Shown: one piece after another, positions 17,055 to 25,068 of the stretch
Layout: the number at the start of each line of letters is the position of its first letter
Position numbering within the stretch: position 1 is the stretch's first letter
Assembly (NCBI GenBank): GCA_024998565.1
Contig: JACOEM010000001.1
Location: 394,485 to 458,484, forward strand
Origin: Nitrospira sp.
GTDB taxonomy: Bacteria > Nitrospirota > Nitrospiria > Nitrospirales > Nitrospiraceae
Length of the DNA: 64,000 nt
Reading direction: 5' to 3'
The notes under the pieces: generated by a model
What the model saw: the letters and a program-made list of their open reading frames with translations, nothing else
What the model was told of the DNA's origin: nothing
Database searches by the model: none
Program-made: the position numbers and the translations under genes

Positions 17055-17396
17055 CTACTGATTAGCTGCAGCTTTGGAAACATACTCAGCCACCTTCGCC
17101 AGCGACTCGTCGTCGATTTCGGCCGCGCGGAAGGATGGCATGGCCCGGTTGCCGTGTCGGACGATGAAGGTGATGTAGGCGGGAGCAAGGCCACGGCCGC
17201 GGATGGTTGGGCCGACCCTGGCCTCATGACAAAACGCGCAGACCTTCGCATAAACTTCGGCCCCGTCTTTCCACCGAAACCCAGGCTCGGGAGTCTCCTG
17301 AGATGTGGCCCCTGCGATGCGTACCACATTCCCGAGCAGCACGAATGCCGTCAGGATCACGGCCGACACAATCCATACTGCTTTTGGCTCTTGCAT
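17055..17396 (-). CDS. Periplasmic c-type cytochrome, PchC-like
   Basis: 113 residues: an N-terminal signal or anchor helix (VWIVSAVILTAFVLLGNVV), one haem-attachment site CAFCH (about 53-57), and a distal Met in NRAMPSFRAAEI. The pattern VGPTIRGRGLAPAYITFIVR then AMPSF and VAEYVS matches the small cytochrome subunit of p-cresol methylhydroxylase. It would accept electrons from the flavoprotein encoded two genes downstream. It is the first gene of the operon, with GGAGGAGATGCC before the ATG and a sigma54-type promoter upstream. Confidence 0.85.
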   Translation of the reverse strand: MQEPKAVWIVSAVILTAFVLLGNVVRIAGATSQETPEPGFRWKDGAEVYAKVCAFCHEARVGPTIRGRGLAPAYITFIVRHGNRAMPSFRAAEIDDESLAKVAEYVSKAAANQ

Positions 17397-17478
17397 GGCA
17401 TCTCCTCCCTATCCAATCCGACCTCTACTTTGCCGCAACCCACGGGGCTCCTCCCTCGGACTTACCGGTAGCAGTCGT

Positions 17479-17494
17479 TGCATATCCCAAGCCA
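17479..17494 (-). promoter_or_regulatory. Sigma54-type promoter for the flavocytochrome operon
   Basis: On the minus strand the sequence TGGCTTGGGATATGCA has the invariant GG and GC separated by 10 bases and matches 9 of 12 informative positions of the sigma54 consensus (TGGCACG-N4-TTGCW). The predicted start point near 17468 leaves a 5' leader of about 70 bases before the cytochrome ATG at 17396. A sigma54 activator gene closes the same run of genes. Seen in sequence; activity is inferred. Confidence 0.55.
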
Positions 17495-17648
17495 GTCACT
17501 AGGCGGCGGGAAGGTCATGCAACGGCCCATGGCCGATCAGATGAATGGCGCGTTTTTCACCGAGACATGGCCAACAGGTCACACTTCAGATCGGGAGGAG
17601 GCAGAACCGAACGATTTGGGGGACGCCGGTGTCGGCAGGCGGGGACAT

Positions 17649-17681
17649 CGTGGCCTGCGCTTCAGAAGAACGCAGACCACG
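17649..17681. promoter_or_regulatory. Inverted repeat, possible enhancer of the sigma54 promoter
   Basis: CGTGGCCTGCG (17649-17659) and CGCAGACCACG (17671-17681) form an 11-bp inverted repeat with one mismatch and an 11-base spacer. It lies about 155-190 bases upstream of the -24 element at 17493, a normal distance for an activator site, and just beyond the stop of the upstream oxidoreductase gene (17703). It could instead be the terminator of that gene, though no U-run follows. The rest of 17397-17702 holds no gene that I can support. Confidence 0.4.
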
Positions 17682-17702
17682 ACGGAATGAAGGCGTCTTG
17701 CG

Positions 17703-18443
17703 TCAGTAACCCGAAAACTTTTCAGTGCGAATATCGCTGTCTTCGATGCGGGCCTCTTTGAGCATCGTCCGCAGTGCGCCGACCATACCCGGCGGACCGA
17801 CCACGTAATAGATCGGCTTCTCCACATTCACGAGATGTCTGGAGAGCAATGCCGCATTGAGGAATCCCGTCTCGCCCTGCCAGGATCGGGAAGATTTCGC
17901 GGGTTCGGTCATGGTGCCCACGAAGCGATAGTGGGGATTCTTGTCTTGCAAGGCCTGCAGCTCCTCCAGGAACGGCGCATCCTCCGGTCGCCGGTTGGAG
18001 TAAAACAGCACCATGGGGTGCGGCGACCGCTGCATCGCCGCCTGCACCACCATGCTGCGAAACGGGGTAATGCCGATCCCGCCTGCCAGGAAGACGGCAG
18101 GGCGGGTCTGGTCGGCATGCAGGACCAATTTTCCGAACGGTCCTTCCATCTGAACAGTGGAACCGAGCGGCATACGCTGCAGTTCGCGCTTGAAGGCGGT
18201 ATCGCGCAGCCGGGTCGCCACCATCAACGTGGATTCCTGCGGTGCGCTCGCAATGGAAAAGGCTCTGGTGTTGCCCGCTGCATTGGTCTCAGAGGGGTGG
18301 GGCAGCGTCAGATCGACGAACTGACCCGGCGTGAATACAAACTGCGTCGGCTTGTCGAAGTAGAACGCCATCGTCCCTTCCGCCACCAACCGCCGCTCTG
18401 TCAGCCTGATCGAATACCCGTTCTCGCTCGCCGCCTCACCCAT
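17703..18443 (-). CDS. Ferredoxin-NAD(P) reductase-type flavoprotein
   Basis: 246 residues of the ferredoxin reductase superfamily. An N-terminal FAD barrel has RAFSIASAPQ (about 80-90), and a C-terminal nucleotide domain has AGGIGITPFRSMV and a closing VGPPGMVGALR. It has no Fe-S or haem domain of its own, so it needs a partner carrier. The gene 45 bases upstream encodes a dual CDGSH Fe-S protein that could play this part. It ends a minus-strand run. Confidence 0.82.
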   Translation of the reverse strand: MGEAASENGYSIRLTERRLVAEGTMAFYFDKPTQFVFTPGQFVDLTLPHPSETNAAGNTRAFSIASAPQESTLMVATRLRDTAFKRELQRMPLGSTVQMEGPFGKLVLHADQTRPAVFLAGGIGITPFRSMVVQAAMQRSPHPMVLFYSNRRPEDAPFLEELQALQDKNPHYRFVGTMTEPAKSSRSWQGETGFLNAALLSRHLVNVEKPIYYVVGPPGMVGALRTMLKEARIEDSDIRTEKFSGY

Positions 18444-18488
18444 GATTCACCTCTTGTGTCACACACTGCACGCCGGTCAACCGGGAAC

Positions 18489-18725
18489 TCAGAGCGATTT
18501 GTGGGTCCCGTCGCAAAACGGAGGATTCTTGGTGTGCTTACATTGGCACAAGGCCACGGTTTTCTTTTCGGTTGTCGTGAACTCCAGAGGCGTGAAACTG
18601 GTTCCCTTGTGAGACCCATCACAAAACGGTTGCTTCTTCGAGCGCCCGCACCGGCACCAATAGTGCGTGCCTGCTTCCAACTCCAACACGGCCGGCTGCT
18701 TCGCTGCAATGACTGGTTGTTCCAT
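18489..18725 (-). CDS. Dual CDGSH iron-sulfur protein
   Basis: 78 residues with two complete CDGSH motifs that bind [2Fe-2S] through three Cys and one His: CRCGRSKKQPFCDGSH (about 29-44) and CQCKHTKNPPFCDGTH (about 60-75). Short tandem proteins of this kind are soluble bacterial mitoNEET relatives thought to move electrons or clusters. GGAGGGCAAAGC precedes the ATG. The adjacent reductase-like gene is a natural redox partner. Confidence 0.88.
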   Translation of the reverse strand: MEQPVIAAKQPAVLELEAGTHYWCRCGRSKKQPFCDGSHKGTSFTPLEFTTTEKKTVALCQCKHTKNPPFCDGTHKSL

Positions 18726-19046
18726 GCTTTGCCCTCCTGTTTAAGCGAATGATTCTACTTCCGCACACATTCTTACCCTGCTGGGGCTAGCTCGCTTACC
18801 CACATTCGACGCAAATCCCCTGCCATCCCAAGCAGGCGACCGCTCGCTCTGCCACTTGCCGGCACAACGAGTATCGGCACCGTTGAGGAGAAAGGCGCCA
18901 GCTTCCACCTGCGTCCTGCCGCAGAAAGGGACACAGATGATCCAGCCCGGCAGGTCTTGGCCAGTCCTAGCAGGCTGCGGAAACACTCGATTGTTGCGCA
19001 AGACGTTATGATCAACTCGTGCGCCGTTTCGGTATCAGAATCACCC
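18726..19046. other. Gene-free stretch with a solo repeat end
   Basis: 321 bases without a convincing gene; open frames here have no ribosome site and no recognisable product. At 18970-18984 the sequence GCAGGCTGCGGAAAC matches one terminus of the 123-128 bp repeat whose full copy begins at 19047, so part of this stretch may be a decayed copy of that element. Confidence 0.5.
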
Positions 19047-19171
19047 GCAGGATGCGCAAAATGGCCGTCCAGCAAGGCCGCAGCGAGCGAAGAGGCGAAT
19101 CGTACTCGTGCGGTACGGTGAGCCGCGAAGCGATGCGAGAACGCCGCTGGCGGTCTTTTTCCGCATCCTGC
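19047..19171 (-). repeat. 125-bp terminal-inverted-repeat element, copy B
   Basis: Starts GCAGGATGCGCAAAATGGCC and ends with the inverted counterpart (GGTCTTTTTCCGCATCCTGC). The interior has AGCAAGGCCGCAGCGAGCGA and GTACTCGTGCGGTAC. Read on the minus strand it follows copy A (63871-63998) segment by segment. Its minus-strand left end begins within the stop codon TAG (19171-19173) of the VOC gene, forming TAGCAGG, as copy A does after EttA. Confidence 0.7.
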
Positions 19172-19617
19172 TAGAGCGACAGCGGCTTGATGGGCGCAAG
19201 GACGGCCGACGGATTGCTTTTCCACAAGCCTTCGTCCGCGTCCACATACACCTCGACCTCATTGCCGTCCGGATCCCGCAAGTACAAACTCTGACTCACC
19301 GTGTGGTCGCTCATCCCGTCGATGGAGACACCGGCGGATTCCAGCTCCCGCTTCGCCGCCCTCAGCTCATCGAGGCTGTCGCCCACTTTGATACCGATAT
19401 GGTAGAGGCCTCGACGTCGCCCTGACGGCGGCCCCGGCGCATCGCCGACTTGAATCAGCAGCAGCTCATGATGCGTGCGGCCGGATGTGAGCGCCGCCGC
19501 CGCGCCATTGAAAATTCTCCCCACTTCCTGGAATCCAAGCAGATCGCGATAAAATGCCAGCGAACGTCCAAGATCTTTCACATAGAACACGACATGGCCG
19601 AGATACTGCGCTTTCAT
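19171..19617 (-). CDS. VOC-family (glyoxalase/dioxygenase-fold) protein
   Basis: 148 residues with one vicinal-oxygen-chelate unit of two beta-alpha-beta3 modules: LGHVVFYVKDLGRSLAFYRD then HHELLLIQVG, and LYHIGIKVGDSLDELRA then LRDPDGNEVEVYVD. Candidate metal ligands are His8, His50 and the Glu in NEVEVY. It resembles ring-cleaving dioxygenase-like proteins such as CatE but its activity is unknown. Its start overlaps the previous gene by four bases. The stop TAG is the first bases of repeat copy B. Confidence 0.8.
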   Translation of the reverse strand: MKAQYLGHVVFYVKDLGRSLAFYRDLLGFQEVGRIFNGAAAALTSGRTHHELLLIQVGDAPGPPSGRRRGLYHIGIKVGDSLDELRAAKRELESAGVSIDGMSDHTVSQSLYLRDPDGNEVEVYVDADEGLWKSNPSAVLAPIKPLSL

Positions 19618-20036
19618 GTGATCGACTCCTTCCCCGGCGACGATGTCCGGAGCAGCGCCCTGACCGCCGCATGCGCCAGCACCACATCGGGTTCGCGCTG
19701 CAACGCGTCGTAATAATGCCGGCCGAATCCATTGCCTTCTTCGGACGGCGTCAACATGGTCCGCACCGAGTCGATTGCCAGGGTCATCTCCGTCCGGTCC
19801 CCGATTTCCTCATCCTCGGACAGCTCATCGATCTTCACCATCAATTGAGAGAGCGGGCGCAACCAGGCGAACCATGCGTCACCCAAGACAAGTTGAAAAA
19901 ACGCACCATTCGTCTCGATCCGCCCATGCACCCGCTCATAGGAGACCCGTTCGCTGTCCAGCAACGCCTTGTGCAGACGCAGCAACGACCGCGACAGATT
20001 GCCCAGGTGCGCGCGCATGTGACCCTGACCTGACAT
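19614..20036 (-). CDS. Hypothetical alpha-helical protein
   Basis: 140 residues, no signal peptide or membrane segment, predicted mostly helical (LGNLSRSLLRLHKALLDSER, then LRPLSQLMVKIDEL, then VLAHAAVRALL). I do not recognise the family. AGGAGG stands 8 bases before the ATG at 20036. It is coupled to the downstream VOC gene by a four-base overlap, so the two products are probably made together. Confidence 0.65.
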   Translation of the reverse strand: MSGQGHMRAHLGNLSRSLLRLHKALLDSERVSYERVHGRIETNGAFFQLVLGDAWFAWLRPLSQLMVKIDELSEDEEIGDRTEMTLAIDSVRTMLTPSEEGNGFGRHYYDALQREPDVVLAHAAVRALLRTSSPGKESIT

Positions 20037-20065
20037 GATCCCGCCTCCTTGCGAATCCGCCCCGC

Positions 20066-21172
20066 TTATCCCGTCGGTTCACTATCCAGTTGGTGCGCCT
20101 TGCGGCCACCCCTGGTGAGCGGATGCATCGCCAGCTGCCCCTCCACCATGAGCCGCGCCATCTCCGCCGCGCGGGCGACGAGCGCCTGAGCCCCTTCACG
20201 CAACTCCCGGCTGTGCTGCACCTCGCTGTTGTTCCGCTCCATGTCCTCTGCGCTCCATCCGCGCGAATGGGCGATAAACGGAAACTGCGGGAACTGGCAA
20301 CCGACTTCCGCGAAGAAGGTCATCAGTTGACCGGCGACACCCTGGACATTGTCCTGTCCACCCATGATGATGAACGCGGCGACTTTATTTTTGAGCAGAT
20401 GCCGGTTGGCGATCGTCTCCTGATTTTGAATGCAGTTCATCCGTTCGACCATCTTGTAATAGAGGCTGCTGGCTCCGCCCCATCGGATGGGTGTCGAGAC
20501 AAGAATCACATCCGCCCAATGCACTACGGCTTCGTAGACCCGGTCCATTTGATCGGTCGGATCCATCTGCGTAATCGAGCAAGGCCAGGTGCAGGCTTCC
20601 GCCGACTTGGAATAAAACCCTTCACAGGCCCGGAACGAGAGGTCGCGAAGCTTGATCAGTTGCGTGTCGAGCTCCAGGTGTTCGCGCGCATGCACGAGAG
20701 CCTCCTCCAGTAGGGCGTCGGAGGCGCTGAAACGCGGCTGATCCGCCGTCATCGCAGTCGTGGCGAGGCCCAACACACGAATGGGACCGTCGGTTCGTAC
20801 GATCGGGCGCGCGAGCGGGTGCGATGGTTTCGGAAGCTTGCGCCGCTTCGTGACCGGAGACAGATCGACATAGACGCGCCCATCCTCCACCTTGACGGCA
20901 TAGGTCGCAACCTGATCACCTTCATACCCGGGCTCGCCCCGGCCGGTTTGATGGTGAAACTTCCAGTAATGCCAGGGACAGACGACGTAGTCACCCTCAA
21001 GCCGTCCTTCGCCCAGCGGCCCGCCGATATGATTGCAGACCCCTGAGATCGCCGCGAACCGGCCGTCCTTGTACGACAGGGCCAGCTTCGTCTGGCCACA
21101 GACAATCTGCCGGAGGGGGCGCTGTTTGAGGTCATCGACCGAACCGATCTCAGTCCATGTCGCATCCGGCAT
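20066..21172 (-). CDS. Rieske ferredoxin fused to an NADPH-dependent FMN reductase
   Basis: 368 residues in two domains. Residues 1-105 are a Rieske [2Fe-2S] domain with CNHIGG and CPWHYW as cluster ligands. After a basic linker (KRRKLPKPSHP), residues about 125-330 are a flavodoxin/NADPH-dependent FMN reductase domain (IRVLGLATTAM, then VILVSTPIRWGGASSLYYKM, then KVAAFIIMGGQDNVQG). Joining both carriers in one chain would pass electrons between flavin and cluster internally. ATG 21172 is preferred because GAAGGA lies 7 bases upstream; the in-frame TTG five codons earlier is that site itself. Confidence 0.82.
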   Translation of the reverse strand: MPDATWTEIGSVDDLKQRPLRQIVCGQTKLALSYKDGRFAAISGVCNHIGGPLGEGRLEGDYVVCPWHYWKFHHQTGRGEPGYEGDQVATYAVKVEDGRVYVDLSPVTKRRKLPKPSHPLARPIVRTDGPIRVLGLATTAMTADQPRFSASDALLEEALVHAREHLELDTQLIKLRDLSFRACEGFYSKSAEACTWPCSITQMDPTDQMDRVYEAVVHWADVILVSTPIRWGGASSLYYKMVERMNCIQNQETIANRHLLKNKVAAFIIMGGQDNVQGVAGQLMTFFAEVGCQFPQFPFIAHSRGWSAEDMERNNSEVQHSRELREGAQALVARAAEMARLMVEGQLAMHPLTRGGRKAHQLDSEPTG

Positions 21173-21209
21173 GTCGAGTTCCTTCAAGTGTTAGCTCTAG
21201 ATTGGCCCG

Positions 21210-21668
21210 TCACAAACGCTTCTCTTCCAGATCATACACATCGAAATACACGTAGACGGGGCGGTGACTCGGCACATACTTCGGGATGTAGTCCTCCATA
21301 TACGCCTGCACCGACGGCGCCATCTCGGACAGTCGCAGGTCCCGCATCTTGTTGTTCCACTCAATGATCGCCTGCCGGTCCTGTACCTTGCTGTGCGCCT
21401 TAAGCCACGCACCCACGTCCTCATCGGTGGCTCCTGTCGCCACGAACTCCTTGAACTGCTCCGGGGAGATCCCTGTGAACGCGAACAACAGGCCCGCCAG
21501 CGAACAGGGCCAATAGTTGTACTCCCCGTTGATGCCGAGTAGAAACGCCCGGCATTTGTCCACGCATCGTGCGCCGATGACATAGCCCCCCAGCATTTCC
21601 CGCGGGCTGCGAGGATAGGTCTTGGTGAGATCTTTCGCAAGCGATCGCACCTTCTTTAAGTCAGGCAT
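21210..21668 (-). CDS. DUF5069-type protein
   Basis: 152 residues, cytoplasmic, matching the DUF5069 pattern: LAKDLTKTYPRSPREMLGGY, then ARCVDKCRAFLLGINGEYNY, then LRLSEMAPSVQAYMEDYIP. The family has no known activity. Its ATG (21668) lies inside the end of the VOC gene (stop at 21661), an 8-base overlap pointing to coupled translation. AAAGGA precedes it by 8 bases. Confidence 0.75.
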   Translation of the reverse strand: MPDLKKVRSLAKDLTKTYPRSPREMLGGYVIGARCVDKCRAFLLGINGEYNYWPCSLAGLLFAFTGISPEQFKEFVATGATDEDVGAWLKAHSKVQDRQAIIEWNNKMRDLRLSEMAPSVQAYMEDYIPKYVPSHRPVYVYFDVYDLEEKRL

Positions 21669-22110
21669 CCTGTCGTTCCTTTCCTTGTCGAGCGCGCGAG
21701 GGCTTGGAGAATGTAATGCCCGCCTTCTGAACCTCCTGATAGGGGAGGAGCCAGACCAGCGATTCATCCGACAGGTCGCCGACCTGAATGCGGTTTCCCC
21801 ACGGGTCGCGGAAATCGCACCGGAAATGCGGCTCCATCTTCAGCTTGTACTTCCTGGTGAGCTTGCGCCGGACTTCTTTGATCTGCTCCGCATCACGCAC
21901 CATCAACCCGAAATGCTTCACGCGATCCGGCTGCAGTTGCTCGACCTCAAAAATCGCCATGAATTGGTGTTCACCCAGTTTGCACCAGGCCGCGCCTTCT
22001 CCGCCTTGCAACATCTTGAGTCCGAACACGTCTGAATAGAACTTCACGGCTTTCTTGGCGTCGGTCACTTCGATCACGATGTGATTACATCCGTAGACTT
22101 GCACCGCCAT
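21661..22110 (-). CDS. VOC-family protein (glyoxalase/bleomycin-resistance fold)
   Basis: 149 residues. Two half-sites: YGCNHIVIEVTDAKKAVKFY with GEHQFMAIFEVE, and VKHFGLMVRDAEQIKEVRRK with DFRDPWGNRIQVGDL. The His in CNHI, the His in VKHFG and Glu or Asp residues near the strand ends could bind a metal. Distinct from the VOC protein at 19171. It starts 12 bases after the DsbA-like gene and overlaps the DUF5069 gene. Confidence 0.8.
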   Translation of the reverse strand: MAVQVYGCNHIVIEVTDAKKAVKFYSDVFGLKMLQGGEGAAWCKLGEHQFMAIFEVEQLQPDRVKHFGLMVRDAEQIKEVRRKLTRKYKLKMEPHFRCDFRDPWGNRIQVGDLSDESLVWLLPYQEVQKAGITFSKPSRARQGKERQDA

Positions 22111-22122
22111 CGCAGGACCTCC

Positions 22123-22758
22123 TTACCCGGTAACCTGTTTGATCGCGGAGACGAACGTCTCCACCGGCTGGGCGCCGGAGAGCGCAGCCTTTCCATTCAG
22201 CACGAAATAGGGGACCCCTCTGATACCCAGCTGATGGCCATGGGCCTCCTCCTGCCGCACGGCATCCACACCCTCCTGCGCCTGCAGCAGACGAGCGACC
22301 GCCTCTCCATCCAATCCGGCCCGGACGGCGAGGGAAACCAGTATCTCAGCCTCACCGATAGGGAATCCCTCCGTGAAGTACCCGTGAAACAGTTCTTCGA
22401 CCACCTCATCCTGACGGCCCTGCTGCTGAGCGAACCAGATCAGTCGATGGGCATCGAACGTGTTCGGTGTCCGCGCGATCCGGTCAAACGCGAACTCGAT
22501 GCCCACACTCGTTCCCACTGCTGCCACGCGGTCCTGGATCGCCTTCATTTCGCCGGGCCCGCCGAACTTCGTTTCGAGATACACCCGTCGATCCATGCCG
22601 GCCTTGGGCATGGTCGGATTGAGCTGAAACGGGCGCCAGAATACGTGCGCCTGCGCCTGTACCGATTCCAGCGCCTGTTCCAGCCGCCGTTTGCCGATGT
22701 AACACCAGGGGCACACCACGTCCGAATACACATCGACCGTGAGCGCCTGACCGGTCAT
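22123..22758 (-). CDS. DsbA-family oxidoreductase (FrnE-like)
   Basis: 211 residues of the FrnE/2-hydroxychromene-2-carboxylate isomerase branch of the thioredoxin fold. CPWC is at about 17-20 (YSDVVCPWCYIGKRRLE), a helical insertion fills the middle, and the conserved cis-Pro loop is GIRGVPYFVLNGK. No signal peptide is present, so it is cytoplasmic, unlike true DsbA. FrnE proteins act in oxidative and electrophile stress. Its start overlaps the pirin gene by four bases (ATGA). Confidence 0.88.
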   Translation of the reverse strand: MTGQALTVDVYSDVVCPWCYIGKRRLEQALESVQAQAHVFWRPFQLNPTMPKAGMDRRVYLETKFGGPGEMKAIQDRVAAVGTSVGIEFAFDRIARTPNTFDAHRLIWFAQQQGRQDEVVEELFHGYFTEGFPIGEAEILVSLAVRAGLDGEAVARLLQAQEGVDAVRQEEAHGHQLGIRGVPYFVLNGKAALSGAQPVETFVSAIKQVTG

Positions 22759-23639
22759 GACAAATGCCCCATCTTTCCCGCCTGGTAGTCGTGCACGGCC
22801 TGGATAATTTCGTCGCGCGTGTTCATCACGAACGGCCCGTACCGGGCGATCGGCTCGGCAATCGGTTCGCCGCTCATCACAAGGATGGTCGCATCCTGCT
22901 TCGCCTCCACGACGACGTGCGCGCCTCGCTGACCGAACAGCGCGATTTCTACTTCCTGCACCGGCTGCGACCCGTTCACGACGACCTGTCCGTGCAGCAC
23001 GAACAGGGACGAATTATATCCCTCGGGCAAGTCGAGTTCAGTCCTGTGGCCCGCCTTCAACCGCAGGTCGTAGAGGTGGACCGGGCTGAAGGTCTTGGCC
23101 GGACCTTTCACCGCGCGAAATTCTCCGGCGATCACTCGTACCCGGCCGGCTCCTCCATCGAGCTCGACCGCAGGAATCTCCGCATCGACCAGCGTTTGAT
23201 AACGGGGCGCGGTCATCTTGAACGCCTTCGGCAGATTGACCCACAGCTGAATCCCCTCCAACAGGCCGCCCTGCTTCGCGAATTCCTTCTCATGCAACTC
23301 TTCGTGCACGACACCCGAGGCCGCCGTCATCCACTGCACGTCACCGGGGCCGATAACGCCGCCGCTGCCGGTCGAATCACGATGCGCCACCTTGCCGTGA
23401 TACATGATGGTGACCGTCTCAAAGCCTCGATGGGGATGCTCGCCGACCCCGAGCTGCCGGTCGGTCGGCGGGAACTGCTGGGGCCCCAGATAATCGAGCA
23501 TTAAAAAGGGCGACAGCTGCTCCTCGACTCCGGCGCCGGGAATCATGTTGCGGACCGGAAACCCGTCCCCGACCATATGATGAGATCCGGCCTGATACAC
23601 TCCGACAAGATCTTTCGTGATGGATGTGTCTGTTCGCAT
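22755..23639 (-). CDS. Pirin-family protein
   Basis: 294 residues, a bicupin. The N-terminal cupin has the metal motif GEHPHRGFETVTIMYHGKV (His, His and Glu), later HEELHEKEF, and the C-terminal cupin includes LFVLHGQVVV. Some pirins are quercetinases and others regulate redox enzymes. ATG 23639 (MRTDTSITKD) follows AGAAAGGAGG; an upstream in-frame extension lacks a start context. It belongs to the palindrome-controlled operon beginning at 24978. Confidence 0.88.
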   Translation of the reverse strand: MRTDTSITKDLVGVYQAGSHHMVGDGFPVRNMIPGAGVEEQLSPFLMLDYLGPQQFPPTDRQLGVGEHPHRGFETVTIMYHGKVAHRDSTGSGGVIGPGDVQWMTAASGVVHEELHEKEFAKQGGLLEGIQLWVNLPKAFKMTAPRYQTLVDAEIPAVELDGGAGRVRVIAGEFRAVKGPAKTFSPVHLYDLRLKAGHRTELDLPEGYNSSLFVLHGQVVVNGSQPVQEVEIALFGQRGAHVVVEAKQDATILVMSGEPIAEPIARYGPFVMNTRDEIIQAVHDYQAGKMGHLS

Positions 23640-23652
23640 AGGGCCTCCTTTC

Positions 23653-24510
23653 TTACGCCATTCCGCGTAACGCCTCCGCAAGGGGAATGGTGCCTCGCAC
23701 CAGCGAGGCGGAGTGTTCATACCCGATCGCACCTGTTGAAAACGCGGTGTACATTTCCTCGAACAAGCCGGCTGCCTCTCCGGAAAAGCCGAACGAAGTG
23801 AATGTCGGCACCACGGCGCTGAGCGGCGCCGGTTGCGCAACGACCGCCCGCCCAAGAATCCGGCTCAGCGCCTCGGCCACCTGTTCCGGACTGTACTCCT
23901 CCGGGCCCGCAAGCTCCACTACCGTGTGGCCCCTTCCGCCGGCCATCAATCGCTCCGCTGCGACGCGGCCGATATCCTTGGTCGAAATCATCGGCACCTT
24001 CGCCTGCGGCGCCATGAATGTGGGCAGCAGCCCCTGGCTCTTCGCCATCCCGATACCCGGCGCCCAGTTCTCCATGAAGTAACAGGGTCGCAAGACCGTC
24101 AGATTACGAGCCACCGCACTCAATTTTTGCTCGCCGTATCGGACGGCGCGTATAGGGCCGGTACCCTCCGGGATCTGACCGCCGACGGACGACAGGAACA
24201 CCACATGCGAAATGCCGCTCGCTTTCACGGCTTCCGCTGCGCGATCTAACCGCTGCCGCTGCTCCGCAAGCCAGGCCGTCGCCCCATAATTCGGCGGAAC
24301 CAGCAGGTAGACACCTAAGGCCCCTTGCAAGGCCTTCGTCATGGCGGGCACATCATCCAGCGAGGCGACGGCCACCTCGGCCCCTTTTGCTTTCCAGGCT
24401 GCCCCCTTGTCGGCCGAACGCACCACCACCCGCACCGGTTGTTTGCGAGCGAGCAGCGTCTCTGCGACCACGGCTCCGGTATGTCCTGTTGCTCCCAATA
24501 CGACGAACAT
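23653..24510 (-). CDS. NmrA-like NAD(P)-binding protein
   Basis: 285 residues with an N-terminal dinucleotide-binding turn MFVVLGATGHTGAVVAETLL, the NADP-type arginines (VRVVVRSADKG) and HVVFLSSVGGQIPEG in the middle. This is the atypical short-chain dehydrogenase/NmrA-QOR2 group, which includes quinone reductases and redox sensors. The catalytic Tyr-Lys pair of classical SDRs is not obvious. AAAGGAG precedes the ATG. It is second in the DoxX operon. Confidence 0.82.
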   Translation of the reverse strand: MFVVLGATGHTGAVVAETLLARKQPVRVVVRSADKGAAWKAKGAEVAVASLDDVPAMTKALQGALGVYLLVPPNYGATAWLAEQRQRLDRAAEAVKASGISHVVFLSSVGGQIPEGTGPIRAVRYGEQKLSAVARNLTVLRPCYFMENWAPGIGMAKSQGLLPTFMAPQAKVPMISTKDIGRVAAERLMAGGRGHTVVELAGPEEYSPEQVAEALSRILGRAVVAQPAPLSAVVPTFTSFGFSGEAAGLFEEMYTAFSTGAIGYEHSASLVRGTIPLAEALRGMA

Positions 24511-24531
24511 CGTTCGCTCTCCTTTCCCGCC

Positions 24532-24978
24532 TCAGGCGACTCGTTCCGCCACCACCCGATCCATCGACCATCGGCCGGCTCCCGTCACCAGCAACGCAGC
24601 GGCCAGCCCGATCACCAGGAGATGGTACTCATAGCCCTCTCCCTGCTGTTGCCCGAACCAATTCATGAAAAACCCCACCGGCAGATGCACCGTCAGAATG
24701 GCTCCCAGCATGATTACAATGAAGCTGGCGGCGGTGAAGCGCGTCAACAGGCCGGCGATCAAGCCCAGGCTGCCGAAAAACTCCCCCATGATAACCAGAA
24801 ACGCGATGATCCAGGGTAGCCCCATTTTCTGGGTGAAAAAACCCATTGTGCCGTCGAACCCGAATCCACCGAACCAACCCAGCAACTTTTGAGCCCCGTG
24901 CGGCAGCATCACCAATCCCAGGGTCAGCCGCAAAATCAGGCCGGCCCAACTGTCGTCTGTATTGAAGAGTGCTTTCAT
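24532..24978 (-). CDS. DoxX-family membrane protein, copy 2
   Basis: 148 residues with about four transmembrane helices, clearly paralogous to the 3894-4400 product: LGLVMLPHGAQKLLGWFGGF, then FTQKMGLPWIIAFLVIMGEF, then LLTRFTAASFIVIML. It lacks the longer C-terminal tail of copy 1. It is the first gene of a nine-gene operon ending at 19171, about 85 bases downstream of a promoter with a perfect palindrome between -35 and -10. In Bacillus subtilis the DoxX protein CatD is likewise co-transcribed with a VOC dioxygenase under a quinone-sensing repressor. Confidence 0.87.
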   Translation of the reverse strand: MKALFNTDDSWAGLILRLTLGLVMLPHGAQKLLGWFGGFGFDGTMGFFTQKMGLPWIIAFLVIMGEFFGSLGLIAGLLTRFTAASFIVIMLGAILTVHLPVGFFMNWFGQQQGEGYEYHLLVIGLAAALLVTGAGRWSMDRVVAERVA

Positions 24979-25068
24979 TTCGGTATCCTCCCGTGATCGA
25001 CCATTGACCGCCTGACTTCGCCTACCGATCAGATCGCCCGGCAGGAAGCCGCACGGCCCGACGCCAGT

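Noticed and set aside
18773-19225. 150-codon minus-strand open frame
   Set aside because: It runs through repeat copy B and the end of the VOC gene; no family resemblance, low complexity and no proper start context.
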